Of a stretch of 64,000 nucleotides of DNA, positions 16,970 through 25,708 are shown piece after piece; position 1 is the stretch's first letter; each line of letters opens with the position of its first letter. A program made the translations under genes and the position numbers. Source of the stretch: Parablautia sp. Marseille-Q6255 (GTDB taxonomy: Bacteria > Bacillota > Clostridia > Lachnospirales > Lachnospiraceae); assembly GCF_951230155.1 (NCBI RefSeq), contig NZ_CATNVD010000019.1, positions 39,039 through 103,038 on the forward strand, given 5' to 3'. A model generated the notes under the pieces. The model had not been told where the DNA came from, made no database searches, and saw nothing but the letters and a program-made list of their open reading frames with translations.

Positions 16970-18624
16970 GGTGTATATACTGTAATACCCCTCTGGCCGC
17001 GATCGACTACTGTCCGGGCTGCGGAGCCGATGTGACGATCCAGAAAAGGATCGTGCGGATTTCCAATCTGCTGTATAATGAGGGGCTGGAAAAGGCGCTG
17101 ATCAGGGATATGAAAGGAGCGATCACCTGTCTGAAGCGCAGTCTGAAATTCAACAAAAACAACACAGACGCAAGGAACCTTCTCGGACTTTGTTATTATG
17201 AGACGGGCGAGGCAGTGTCCGCGCTGTGCGAGTGGGTAGTCAGCAAAAATCTGCAGCCGGAGGCAAATCAGGCGGACTATTACCTGGATCAGCTCCAGAA
17301 TAATAAAAACCGTCTTGATACGATCAATCAGACGATCCGCAAGTATAACCAGTCCGTGATGTACTGTCGCGAGGACAATGAGGACATGGCGATCATCCAG
17401 CTGAAGAAGGTGATCAGCCAGAATCCGAAGCTGGTCAAGGCGTATCAGCTCCTTGCGCTGCTGTATATGAAGCGGCAGGAGTATGAGCGCGCCAGAAAGC
17501 TTTTGAAAAAGGCGGCGCGTATCGATACAACGAATACAACGACACTGCGCTACATACAGGAGATCGAGGAGGCGACCGGAAAGGGGACAAACTTCGGGAA
17601 AAAGTACAAGCGGCAGGAAAAGGATACGGAGGACCGGATATCCGGCACCCTGCGCTATATGAGCGGTACGGAGATGGTCATTCAGCCGACGACATTCCGC
17701 GACAGCTCTACGATCGCTACAATGATCAATATTATCCTGGGGATCCTGCTGGGCGGAGCGATCGTCTGGTTCCTCGTCGTGCCGGCGAACCGTCAGGCTG
17801 TCAATGATGAGGCAAACCGCCAGGTGACAGATGCAAATACAAAGCTTGCCACAGAGTCTGTAAAGGTACAGGAACTGCAGGACGAGATCGACGGCTATGT
17901 AGAGCAGGCCGAGCTTGCGGAAAAGGACAGAGACGATGCGCTTGCAAAGGCACAAAGCTATGAGGATCTGATGGCAGTCGCGAATCTCTACGTGACAGGA
18001 GACCAGGCGGGCGCAGCCAGTATGATCGCGAACTTAAATGGCGAGGATTTCACAGATAACGCAAAAACGCTGTATGATTCCCTGAGCGGTCAGGTAAAGA
18101 GCAGTCTGTTTACGCAGTATTATACCGCCGGTACGACGGCCTATGCGGGCGGCGATTATGCGACAGCCGCAGAACAGCTGAAAAAAGCAGTAGAGAATGA
18201 CCCGGAGCGCACAAACGCAAATCATGCGGATGCACTGCTTTATCTGGGGATGGCATATTACTTCCAGGGAGATACGAAGCAGGCGGACGCCGCGTTTAAC
18301 CAGATCGTGAAGCACTTCCCGGATAAGGCGGCAAGTGTACAGGGGTATATTACTTCCACAGATCCGGCAGACCCGGATGCGGCTGCTGCTGATCTGAGCG
18401 GTCTGGGCGCGGGCGCGAACGGAGCAGATGGAAATCCGCAGGGAGCGGATACAGGCAGTACCGGGCAGACAGACGCAGGCAGCACGCCTGCAGCGGATGC
18501 AGGAAATACAGGAGATGACGATATAACGATTTACGGAAATGATGATGCGTATGTGGCATGGACAGATCCGACAACTGGCAAGCAGTACGATGTAGACGGA
18601 AATCTTTTGCCGGGACAGGAATGA
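16966..18624 (+). CDS. Zinc-ribbon, TPR and single-pass membrane protein
   Basis: 552 aa. The N-terminus is a zinc ribbon (C3-x2-C6 and C16-x2-C19). Residues about 35-200 are TPR-like helix pairs (LKRSLKFNKNNTDARNLLGL; LLALLYMKRQEYERARKLLKK). A single membrane helix at about 250-272 is followed by a coiled coil (273-330). A second TPR block then lies outside the membrane (AVENDPERTNANHADALLYLGMAY, about 385-460), before a Gly/Asp/Thr-rich linker and an acidic C-terminus. It could be a scaffold spanning the membrane with TPRs on both faces. Its start overlaps the 52-aa gene. Function unknown. Confidence 0.82.
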   Translation: MRCIYCNTPLAAIDYCPGCGADVTIQKRIVRISNLLYNEGLEKALIRDMKGAITCLKRSLKFNKNNTDARNLLGLCYYETGEAVSALCEWVVSKNLQPEANQADYYLDQLQNNKNRLDTINQTIRKYNQSVMYCREDNEDMAIIQLKKVISQNPKLVKAYQLLALLYMKRQEYERARKLLKKAARIDTTNTTTLRYIQEIEEATGKGTNFGKKYKRQEKDTEDRISGTLRYMSGTEMVIQPTTFRDSSTIATMINIILGILLGGAIVWFLVVPANRQAVNDEANRQVTDANTKLATESVKVQELQDEIDGYVEQAELAEKDRDDALAKAQSYEDLMAVANLYVTGDQAGAASMIANLNGEDFTDNAKTLYDSLSGQVKSSLFTQYYTAGTTAYAGGDYATAAEQLKKAVENDPERTNANHADALLYLGMAYYFQGDTKQADAAFNQIVKHFPDKAASVQGYITSTDPADPDAAAADLSGLGAGANGADGNPQGADTGSTGQTDAGSTPAADAGNTGDDDITIYGNDDAYVAWTDPTTGKQYDVDGNLLPGQE

Positions 18625-18650
18625 CAGGGACCCGGATGACAGGGACCGGG
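18621..18650. repeat. 15-bp tandem repeat over the TPR gene stop
   Basis: Two copies of ATGACAGGGACC(C/G)GG lie at 18621-18635 and 18636-18650, one base different, with the TGA of the TPR gene inside the first. Probably slippage; another short G-rich stretch follows. Confidence 0.7.
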
Positions 18651-18773
18651 ATGCCGCAGGAGCGTTACAGTCAGATGTGACTGATGTGATCCAGGGGAGA
18701 AACCTCGGAGCAGGGGATGTTGCAGGGGGCTTCAGAATACAGAAATATCCAAAGGGATGGAGGGCTGTATTCC

Positions 18774-18797
18774 GGGGCGTCTGCGGCGTCCCTTTTT
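18774..18797 (+). terminator. Rho-independent terminator after the folC operon
   Basis: GGGGCGTC (18774-18781) pairs with GGCGTCCC (18785-18792) around a TGC loop, followed by five T. It separates the folC operon from spoIIA. Confidence 0.8.
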
Positions 18798-18894
18798 CTT
18801 GCAGTACGGAACAGTCGGAATAAGAAAATGCGGCTGCCAGATGCTTTCGGGAGGCGCTGCAGATCAGATTTTATAGCGGGAGGATACGTTTGAA

Positions 18895-19230
18895 ATGGAA
18901 CAGGTATTTACAATTTCAGGTACAACAATGACGGTGCATCTGCCGGCTGAGCTGGATCACCACAATTCGGAGCAGATCCGAAAGGAGGCAGATCAGCTGA
19001 TACGCACGAAAAACATACGGCGCGTGCTGTTTGATTTTTCACGCACGGTCTTTATGGACAGCTCAGGGATCGGGATGATCATCGGCAGATATAAGACGAT
19101 GCGTTTTATGGGCGGAATGGTGGCGGCTGTCTGTGTCAGCGAGCAGATGCGCAGGATATTGACGCTGTCGGGGATCTACAAGGTGATTGATATATATGAG
19201 GGAATTCCGCAGCAGATGCATCTGTGCTAA
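18895..19230 (+). CDS. spoIIAA: Anti-sigma F factor antagonist SpoIIAA
   Basis: 111-aa STAS-domain protein. In sporulation the unphosphorylated form binds SpoIIAB and frees sigma F in the forespore. The switch serine is in the motif FMDSSGIGMIIGRY, Ser57 by alignment to the B. subtilis DSSG motif, and is the residue SpoIIAB phosphorylates. First gene of the spoIIA operon, with SpoIIAB 18 bp downstream. A sigma-H promoter is expected upstream, but I could not pick a convincing one in 18800-18890. Confidence 0.95.
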   Translation: MEQVFTISGTTMTVHLPAELDHHNSEQIRKEADQLIRTKNIRRVLFDFSRTVFMDSSGIGMIIGRYKTMRFMGGMVAAVCVSEQMRRILTLSGIYKVIDIYEGIPQQMHLC

Positions 19231-19248
19231 GACAGGGGGGAGAGGAGA

Positions 19249-19683
19249 ATGCAGCAAAATCAGATGAAACTGGAGTTTGACAGCCGTTCCTGCAATGAAG
19301 GCTTTGCCCGCGTGGCAGTGGCGGCGTTTATGACACAGCTCAATCCGACGCTGGAGGAGGTGGCGGACGTCAAGACCGCTGTGTCAGAAGCGGTGACGAA
19401 TGCGATCATCCATGCGTATGAAGGAAAGGTGAGAACGATTGTGATCTCCTGCCGGATCGAGGGAGAGGAGCTTTATGTGGAGGTGCAGGATTTCGGGCGC
19501 GGGATCCCGGATGTGGCTCTGGCGATGCAGCCGCTCTATACGACAAAGGCAGAATGCGACCGCGCCGGGATGGGCTTTGCTTTTATGGAGGCATTCATGG
19601 ATCACGTTGAGGTGACGTCTGTTCCCGGAGAGGGGACGCAGGTGAGGATGACAAAGCGGATCTCACATGACAGAGAAGAATAG
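19249..19683 (+). CDS. spoIIAB: Anti-sigma F factor / serine kinase SpoIIAB
   Basis: 144-aa GHKL-fold kinase. The N-box is VKTAVSEAVTNAIIHAYEG with the catalytic Glu and Mg-binding Asn. The G1 box is DFGRGIPDV and the G2 box is RAGMGFAFMEAF. It holds sigma F inactive and phosphorylates SpoIIAA. GGGGGGAGAGGAGA precedes the ATG. Order and length match the canonical operon. Confidence 0.95.
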   Translation: MQQNQMKLEFDSRSCNEGFARVAVAAFMTQLNPTLEEVADVKTAVSEAVTNAIIHAYEGKVRTIVISCRIEGEELYVEVQDFGRGIPDVALAMQPLYTTKAECDRAGMGFAFMEAFMDHVEVTSVPGEGTQVRMTKRISHDREE

Positions 19684-19701
19684 AAAGGAAAGGTCTGGCA
19701 G

Positions 19702-20424
19702 ATGGAGCAAACCCTGGAGCTGCTGAAACGGGTACACGAAGGGGATAAAAGCGCCAGAGAACAGTTAGTAGAAGAAAATATGGGGCTGGTATATACAGTA
19801 GTACGACGCTTTTTGGGGCGCGGCTGCGAACAGGAGGATCTGGTGCAGATCGGAAGCATCGGTCTTTTAAAGGCGATCGATCACTTTGATACTTCTTACG
19901 ATGTGCGGTTTTCTACGTATGCAGTACCAATGATCACAGGAGAGATCAGACGCTTTTTGCGCGATGACGGGATCGTCAAGGTCAGCCGTATCCTGAAGGA
20001 GGCGGCGGCAAAGGCATTTCGGGCAAGGGAAGCGCTGGAAAAACAAAAAGGGACGGAGCCTACGATGGAGGAGATCGCACAGGAGACGGGGATCAGCAGG
20101 GAGGATCTGGCAATGGCGATGGAAGCAGTTTCCGAGGTAGAGTCGCTTAGTCAGACCATTTACAGCGGAGACGGGACGCCGGTGCTCCTGGGCGACCGGC
20201 TGGCAGACCGCGAGGATCATAATGAGGCGCTGCTCAACCGGATGCTTCTGGCACAGCTTTTGGAGCTGCTGTCTGAGGATGAGCAGGAGGTGATCCGTCT
20301 GCGTTATTTTGAGGAGCAGACGCAGGTACAGGTGGCAAAGCGGCTGGGCATGACACAGGTGCAGGTGTCGCGCGCAGAAAAGCGGATCTTAAAAAAGCTA
20401 AGAGAGGCAGAGCGCGGCGCGTAG
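19702..20424 (+). CDS. sigF: Sporulation RNA polymerase sigma factor F
   Basis: 240 aa (spoIIAC). Region 2 is plain: ENMGLVYTVVRRFLGRGCE, QEDLVQIGSIGLLKAIDHFD, RFSTYAVPMITGEIRRFLRDD. Region 3 (ETGISREDLAMAMEA) and region 4 with its helix-turn-helix (TQVQVAKRLGMTQVQVSRAEK) follow. It directs early forespore transcription and is held by the product of the gene 18 bp upstream. Complete and normal length. Confidence 0.95.
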   Translation: MEQTLELLKRVHEGDKSAREQLVEENMGLVYTVVRRFLGRGCEQEDLVQIGSIGLLKAIDHFDTSYDVRFSTYAVPMITGEIRRFLRDDGIVKVSRILKEAAAKAFRAREALEKQKGTEPTMEEIAQETGISREDLAMAMEAVSEVESLSQTIYSGDGTPVLLGDRLADREDHNEALLNRMLLAQLLELLSEDEQEVIRLRYFEEQTQVQVAKRLGMTQVQVSRAEKRILKKLREAERGA

Positions 20425-20549
20425 CGCCGGATATCGGCTGGCAGGAAAAGCAGAGGCGGTCCGGACGGATCCGGCAGGGGAAGGGCTTCGGAGCGCTTTG
20501 GAGAAAAGTGACAGAAAATAGGAAGCGGGTCTTTTTCATTTTCAGGGAT

Positions 20550-20560
20550 TATGGTATAAT
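20550..20560 (+). promoter_or_regulatory. Extended -10 promoter for the RelA-like gene
   Basis: TATGGTATAAT includes a perfect TATAAT (20555-20560) with the TGn extension. No good -35 is present, as is typical of extended -10 promoters. The candidate GTG start at 20602 lies about 35 bases downstream of the expected start of transcription. Confidence 0.55.
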
Positions 20561-20601
20561 ACTAAGAGCACCTGGCGAGGCGATTTCGTTCAGGTCAGAA
20601 T

Positions 20602-22557
20602 GTGAAAGATAAGATGGTGGTGTTGCTATTGAAGGAACAGGAACGGGTAATTTTTACAAAGGAGGAGCTGGCGGCAGCCGTCAATGTCCCCGCCGTAGTG
20701 GAGCAGGACTTAAAGCGGATCATTACGCACCGGCTGGAGCAGTGCGGTCTTTACTTTCGGGTATTTTCGAGGATCAAGACAGCTTCCTCCATGGCAAATA
20801 AGTTTGAACTAAAGGAATACGGAGCGCACCGCAAGCTGCAGGATCTGGTCGGCGTGCGCATCAATCTTTATTTTGATGATGATATAGAGATCTGCCGCCA
20901 TATCATGGAAAATACGTTCGAGGTGGTCGGATGGTCGACCTCGAAGCGCAGCGAGGCAGAGTTTAAGCAGACAAAGCTAAATGGTGTATTTCGTCTTCCC
21001 GGGTATTTAAAGGATGAGATCTCTGCGGAGACGTGGGAGATGTACATTGACGATACCTTTGAGATACAGATCAAGACGATGTTTTTTGAGGGCTGGCATG
21101 AGATCGAGCACGACATGCGCTATAAAGGAGAGGAGCTGTGGAATCATTTTCCGGGCTTTTCCAGATACTTGAACAGTATTCTGGCTACGCTGGAGCTGTG
21201 TGACAAGTCGATGGTCACGCTCTTTGAGGATCTGGGGCATGAGCTGTACAAGGCAGGGCGCTGGAGTGATATGATCAAGAGCCATTTCCGGCTCAAGCTT
21301 GGCACCTCATCTCTTTATCCGGAGGTCGAGGAGCTGCTTGATAAGGACATGGACCGTGTGGATAATCTGGCAAAAAGAATCTATAAAACGCCGCGCCCTC
21401 TGCTTGTAGAGCAGCTGATGCGGCGCAGCAGAAAGATCCCGATCAATGCAAACACGATCGTGGCGCTGCTAAATGACAGCCAGTTCCATGACGCGCGGCT
21501 GTCTGCGATCTTTAAGCAGCGGGATGTTTACAATGACGGACGGGAGGAAAGCCTTGCAGAATCGAGGTATTATGAGCTGCGTCCGCTGACGCGCCATACG
21601 GTATTTCAGATGTGCACGCAGGTGGACGGGAGCAGGCTGAAGACCGATGCGCCAGTCACGCCGGAGCTGATCTTTGAGCGGTCTGCGGACTGCATCTACA
21701 GATGGATCGTCCGAAAATACGGCGTACTGTTTAAGAACATGCCGCAGAGCGTGACGACCTACCATGCAGATATCCTGGCCTATCATGTATCCATCAATTA
21801 TGACCGGAAGCGCTGCCGGATGAATATGCATGTGCGCCATATGGATCTGAGTGTCGGAGGAAGGATCTGGTATTCGGAGGCGGCGCTGGAGCCGGATCAG
21901 CAGGGGAGGATCCTGCTGAAGGTATGCAATGGCTATGCGGAGCCGGAGTACGATGATCATTATGTGCAGGAGGGAGCCGGGATCTTTTTCAGCTATCCGG
22001 GCTACTATAAGATGATCGTAGACAGCGTCGGCATCTTCAACGGCGTCAACTGCCTGAACAAACGCCGTATGCTGCGGGAGGAACGTTTCGATGAGCTGAT
22101 CACTGCGCTTCGCGATAAGGAGCGTCAGTTCCCGATCATTGTGATCCTCTCAAAGGAGACGCCGGACGGGATGATGGATGAGGAATGGCTCGCGCCGTTT
22201 CGTGTCTCTGATTTTACAAGGACTGTATGGCGCTATGCGCACGTATACACAGGCTATGAGGAGGAAGGCAGAAGGTTCCTTTCTCTGGCGGGAGTGGACG
22301 GCGATGCGCAGGAGGCGGTGCCGAAGCTGTACATTTTCTGGCCGGACGGCACGCACGACAGCTACGGACCGGAGGACGTCAGAAATTGCAGCTTTGGGCG
22401 TCATATGGAGGCGAGAGTCGATATGCTGACTTACGACATTGTCCGGGGCGGTCAGGCGTTTTATCACAAGATCGTCACAGAGCTGCGCGACTGGAATGTA
22501 TCGGCCGATATGTGGGAAGGCTTTAAATTAGAAATACTTACAGAAATACCGGAATAA
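20602..22557 (+). CDS. Large protein with an N-terminal degenerate RelA/SpoT synthetase-like domain
   Basis: 651 aa from GTG 20602; ATG 20614 is an alternative. Residues about 38-178 follow the (p)ppGpp synthetase pattern. RIKTASSMANKF (58-69) matches the ATP-side R-x-K-x-x-S-x-x-x-K motif, DLVGVRINLYFDDD (81-94) matches D-x-x-G-x-R, and EIQIKTMFFEGWHEIEH (154-170) matches E-x-Q-I-R-T...E-x-x-H. But the synthetase NGYRSLH motif is NGVFRLP here (127-133), so the GTP-binding Tyr and the Ser/His are lost. The remaining 470 residues have no membrane segment and no domain I recognise. It may bind nucleotides without making (p)ppGpp. It is separated from sigF by 177 bp and from the purine permease by 31 bp. 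Confidence 0.7.
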   Translation: MKDKMVVLLLKEQERVIFTKEELAAAVNVPAVVEQDLKRIITHRLEQCGLYFRVFSRIKTASSMANKFELKEYGAHRKLQDLVGVRINLYFDDDIEICRHIMENTFEVVGWSTSKRSEAEFKQTKLNGVFRLPGYLKDEISAETWEMYIDDTFEIQIKTMFFEGWHEIEHDMRYKGEELWNHFPGFSRYLNSILATLELCDKSMVTLFEDLGHELYKAGRWSDMIKSHFRLKLGTSSLYPEVEELLDKDMDRVDNLAKRIYKTPRPLLVEQLMRRSRKIPINANTIVALLNDSQFHDARLSAIFKQRDVYNDGREESLAESRYYELRPLTRHTVFQMCTQVDGSRLKTDAPVTPELIFERSADCIYRWIVRKYGVLFKNMPQSVTTYHADILAYHVSINYDRKRCRMNMHVRHMDLSVGGRIWYSEAALEPDQQGRILLKVCNGYAEPEYDDHYVQEGAGIFFSYPGYYKMIVDSVGIFNGVNCLNKRRMLREERFDELITALRDKERQFPIIVILSKETPDGMMDEEWLAPFRVSDFTRTVWRYAHVYTGYEEEGRRFLSLAGVDGDAQEAVPKLYIFWPDGTHDSYGPEDVRNCSFGRHMEARVDMLTYDIVRGGQAFYHKIVTELRDWNVSADMWEGFKLEILTEIPE

Positions 22558-22588
22558 GAGAAAAGATGTTTGAGAAACGGAGGATGTT

Positions 22589-23971
22589 ATGAACCTGGAT
22601 AAGATATTTCACCTGAAAGAAAATCACACGGATGTAAAGACTGAGATCATGGCCGGGATTACGTCATTTATGACCATGGCGTATATCCTGGCAGTCAATC
22701 CGAACATACTCTCAGCGGCGGGTATGGACCACGGAGCTGTATTTACAGCAACTGCCGTAGCAGCATTTATCGGTACGCTGTGTATGGCGCTCTTTGCCAA
22801 CTATCCCTTTGCGCTCGCTCCGGGTATGGGACTGAACGCATATTTTGCTTATACTGTTGTGCTTGGCATGGGGTATTCGTGGCAGGTAGCGCTTGCGGCA
22901 GTCCTTGTAGAAGGCCTGATCTTTATCCTTCTGTCTGTATTTAATGTGCGTGAGGCGATTTTTAATGCGATCCCGTTCAATCTGAAAAAAGCGGTCAGCG
23001 TCGGCATCGGCCTGTTTATTGCATTTATCGGACTGCAGAACGCAAAGATCGTGATCGGAGGCTCCACGCTTCTGAGCCTCTTTTCACTTGAGGGCTATAA
23101 TCAGACCCTGGGAGAGGTAAAAGCAACCTTTAACGATGCAGGCATCACAGTGCTTCTGGCGATCATCGGCGTGATCATCACCGGGATCCTGGTTGCAAAG
23201 AATGTGAAGGGAAATATCCTCTGGGGTATTCTCATCACATGGGGGCTTGGCATTATCTGCCAGCTTGCCGGCGTGTATGTGCCGAATGCAGAGCTTGGCT
23301 TTTACAGTCTGCTCCCGGATTTTTCCGGCGGGATCTCCATACCGAGCCTGGCTCCGATCTTTGCAAAGTTTTCATTTGCCGGGGTGCATATTCTGGAATT
23401 TGTCGTTATTGTATTTGCTTTTCTGTTTGTAGATATTTTTGATACGATCGGTACGCTGATCGGCGTAGCTTCAAAAGCAGACATGTTGGATAAGGACGGA
23501 AAGCTCCCGCGCATCAAGGGCGCGCTGATGGCGGATGCGATCGGTACGACAGCAGGCGCAGTGCTTGGCACTTCCACTGTCACCACATTTGTAGAGAGTG
23601 CCTCCGGTGTATCAGAGGGCGGACGCACAGGGCTTACCTCTCTGACAACGGGTATTCTGTTCCTGCTGTCCCTGTTCCTCTCACCGATCTTTTTGGCGAT
23701 CCCGTCATTTGCGACAGCTCCGGCGCTGATCATTGTCGGATTTTACATGCTGGGTGCAGTGACCGAGATTGATTTTAAGGATGCGACAGAGGGAATCCCG
23801 GCATTTATCTGTATCATAGCAATGCCGTTTTTCTACAGCATTTCAGAGGGCATCGCAATGGGAGTGATCTCCTATGTAGCGCTGAATCTTGTGACAGGAA
23901 AACGCAAAAAGACAGGACCTGTGATGATCGTTCTGGCGGTGCTGTTTATTTTGAAATATATTTTTATGTAG
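22589..23971 (+). CDS. NCS2-family purine (adenine/guanine-type) permease
   Basis: 460 aa, AzgA/PbuG subfamily. Motifs seen: ITSFMTMAYILAVNPNILS, ALAPGMGLNAYFAYTVV, AVSVGIGLFIAFIGLQNAKI, and DIFDTIGTLIGVASKAD plus TVTTFVESASGVSEGGRTGLT, which mark the substrate-binding half-helices. It moves adenine, guanine or hypoxanthine with protons. It follows the RelA-like gene by 31 bp with CGGAGG upstream and may be co-transcribed with it. No purine riboswitch lies before it. Confidence 0.9.
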   Translation: MNLDKIFHLKENHTDVKTEIMAGITSFMTMAYILAVNPNILSAAGMDHGAVFTATAVAAFIGTLCMALFANYPFALAPGMGLNAYFAYTVVLGMGYSWQVALAAVLVEGLIFILLSVFNVREAIFNAIPFNLKKAVSVGIGLFIAFIGLQNAKIVIGGSTLLSLFSLEGYNQTLGEVKATFNDAGITVLLAIIGVIITGILVAKNVKGNILWGILITWGLGIICQLAGVYVPNAELGFYSLLPDFSGGISIPSLAPIFAKFSFAGVHILEFVVIVFAFLFVDIFDTIGTLIGVASKADMLDKDGKLPRIKGALMADAIGTTAGAVLGTSTVTTFVESASGVSEGGRTGLTSLTTGILFLLSLFLSPIFLAIPSFATAPALIIVGFYMLGAVTEIDFKDATEGIPAFICIIAMPFFYSISEGIAMGVISYVALNLVTGKRKKTGPVMIVLAVLFILKYIFM

Positions 23972-24001
23972 GAAATCTTCAAACACTACAATATACAGAT
24001 G

Positions 24002-24034
24002 GTCCGGGGCAGCTGGCTGCTTCGGACTATTTAA
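24002..24034 (+). terminator. Terminator after the purine permease
   Basis: GTCCG with an extended G-rich arm (24002-24012) pairs with CTGCTTCGGAC (24017-24027), followed by TATTTAATTT. It is partly G-T paired. Confidence 0.6.
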
Positions 24035-24051
24035 TTTAGGAGGAAAAGAAT

Positions 24052-25458
24052 ATGAAGGCGATAGGAATTGATATTGGGACGACTACGGTCTGCGGCATTG
24101 TGCTGGATATGCAGACAGGGGAAGTGGCAGAGGTATGTACGCTGGATAATGACTCCGGGATATCGGGGAAGCCGTACGAGCGGCTTCAGGACGCGCAGCG
24201 GATCTGGGAGCTGGTACAGGGGATGTACCACCAGTTTTTACAGCATTTTTCGGACATCTGCTGCATCGGTCTGACGGGACAGATGCACGGGATTGTGTAT
24301 ACAGATGCGCAGGGCTGTGCAGTAAGTCCGCTGTATACGTGGCAGGATGAGAGGGGAAATGAGACGGATCAGGCAACCGGGCAGACGTATGTGCAGCAGC
24401 TCTCTGACCGGACCGGCTTTGCGATGGCGTCCGGATTTGGTCTGACCACGCACTATTATCAGACGATACACCATCAGATACCGGAGCAGGCGGTACATTT
24501 TTGTGCGATCCACGATTATATCGGGATGCGTCTGGCAGGCCGCCGGGAACCGCTTGTCACATCCTCTACGGCTGCGAGCTTTGGGTGCTTTGATATAAAG
24601 AACAGCCGTTTTGATACAGATGCGATAAAACGTGCAGGAATGGAGGAATCCTATCTTCCGCAGTGCCAGGATGGCTGTATCCTGCTGGGATACACACCAC
24701 AAGGCATAGCAGTCAGTGCAGGAGTCGGCGATAATCAGGCGAGTGTGATCGGTTCGGTAAAGGATGTGCAAAAGAGTGTTCTGATCAATGTGGGTACAGG
24801 GGCACAGGTTTCTGTGGGGGCAGATCACTGGATCGATGCGAAGCATGTGGAGCTGCGGCCGGTGACGGGAGATGCTTATCTGCTTGTCGGCTCCAGTCTG
24901 TGCGGCGGCAGAGCGTATGCGGCTATGGAGCAGTTTCTGCGCCGGACGGTGATGCTGATGACCGGGGAGGATCCGGGGAGCCTGTACCAGAAGATGGATG
25001 AGATCCTGGCCCAAAGGGAGGCGGCTGCAAAGGCATTCGGGGACGCTGCTGGCAGCGGAGCTGCAGGTGGAGATTCCAGTCTGCAGTTTCGCACAAGCTT
25101 TTGCGGGACGAGGGAAGAGCCGGAGCTTACCGGCTGTATCAGCGGGCTGACGCTGTTGAATTTTACACCGGAAGAATTTATTTATGGAGTACTTGCAGGG
25201 ATGGCGCAGGAGCTGACTGGATTTTATGAGCAGATGCGAGGTCAGGGCGCTGCAAGGCCGCAGTATCTGATAGGGAGCGGGAACGGACTGCGCAAAAACC
25301 GCCATTTACAGAAGATTTTTGAGGATGCCTTTGGGATGAGGATGCAGATACCGGCGCATAAGGAAGAAGCATCTTACGGAGCGGCGCTGTATGCCATGAC
25401 AGCCTGCGGACAGTGCAGGACGCTTCGGGAGGCGCAGGAACTGATCCGGTATCTGTAA
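24052..25458 (+). CDS. FGGY-family carbohydrate kinase, sedoheptulokinase-like
   Basis: 468 aa. The actin-fold nucleotide motif is GIDIGTTTVCGIVLD; GLTGQMHGIVYTD and GVGDNQASVIGSV (with the catalytic-type Asp) are family signatures; LIGSGNGLRKN is the second phosphate motif. The combination with TWQDERG resembles sedoheptulokinases rather than xylulo- or glycerol kinases, but the exact ketose is not certain. It is preceded by a strong AGGAGG and a terminator, so it is a single-gene unit just before the sigma-G promoter of the spoVA genes. Confidence 0.72.
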   Translation: MKAIGIDIGTTTVCGIVLDMQTGEVAEVCTLDNDSGISGKPYERLQDAQRIWELVQGMYHQFLQHFSDICCIGLTGQMHGIVYTDAQGCAVSPLYTWQDERGNETDQATGQTYVQQLSDRTGFAMASGFGLTTHYYQTIHHQIPEQAVHFCAIHDYIGMRLAGRREPLVTSSTAASFGCFDIKNSRFDTDAIKRAGMEESYLPQCQDGCILLGYTPQGIAVSAGVGDNQASVIGSVKDVQKSVLINVGTGAQVSVGADHWIDAKHVELRPVTGDAYLLVGSSLCGGRAYAAMEQFLRRTVMLMTGEDPGSLYQKMDEILAQREAAAKAFGDAAGSGAAGGDSSLQFRTSFCGTREEPELTGCISGLTLLNFTPEEFIYGVLAGMAQELTGFYEQMRGQGAARPQYLIGSGNGLRKNRHLQKIFEDAFGMRMQIPAHKEEASYGAALYAMTACGQCRTLREAQELIRYL

Positions 25459-25459
25459 T

Positions 25460-25489
25460 GTATAAAATTTCCTTCGACTGGTCATACTA
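25460..25489 (+). promoter_or_regulatory. Sigma-G-type promoter for the spoVAA operon
   Basis: GTATA (25460-25464) and CATACTA (25483-25489) are 18 bp apart. This matches the B. subtilis sigma-G consensus (GHATR, 17-18 bp, CATWHTA) at every defined position. It would give late forespore expression, as known for spoVA genes. Confidence 0.75.
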
Positions 25490-25519
25490 TGGTCTGATCA
25501 GTAAATGGAGGGAAATGCG

Positions 25520-25708
25520 ATGAGTCGGAAATTTCTGATGAGATATGTGACGTTGATCCTGCTCCTTTTGCTTTTTGCAGGAGCAGCCTGGTATGTGACG
25601 GAGTACATGGGAGAGCCGTATGAGGATGCGGTGCTGGTAAGCAAAGAGGAGTATGATGCAGGGCGGGTGCAATGCGCAGTACGGGCTTTGCCGCATGAGG
25701 AGGGATGA
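25520..25708 (+). CDS. Small single-pass membrane protein at the head of the spoVAA operon
   Basis: 62 aa: a hydrophobic helix at residues about 8-28 (YVTLILLLLLFAGAAWYV) followed by an acidic then mixed tail. ATGGAGGG precedes the ATG at 25520, and the TGA overlaps the spoVAA ATG by four bases, so the two are coupled. The promoter 31 bp upstream is of the sigma-G class. I know no characterised family member, so it may be a forespore membrane component acting with SpoVA; this is inference from position alone. Confidence 0.75.
   Translation: MSRKFLMRYVTLILLLLLFAGAAWYVTEYMGEPYEDAVLVSKEEYDAGRVQCAVRALPHEEG

Noticed and set aside
16882..17955. Minus-strand frame of 357 codons opposite the TPR gene
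   Set aside because: Leu/Arg/His-rich antisense shadow without a ribosome site.
22589..23971. Purine riboswitch control of the NCS2 permease
   Set aside because: The gap to the preceding gene is only 31 bp, too short for an aptamer, and no such elements were seen.
24238..25305. Minus-strand frame of 355 codons opposite the FGGY kinase
   Set aside because: Composition is Cys/His/Arg-rich and matches no family; the kinase motifs on the plus strand explain the region.
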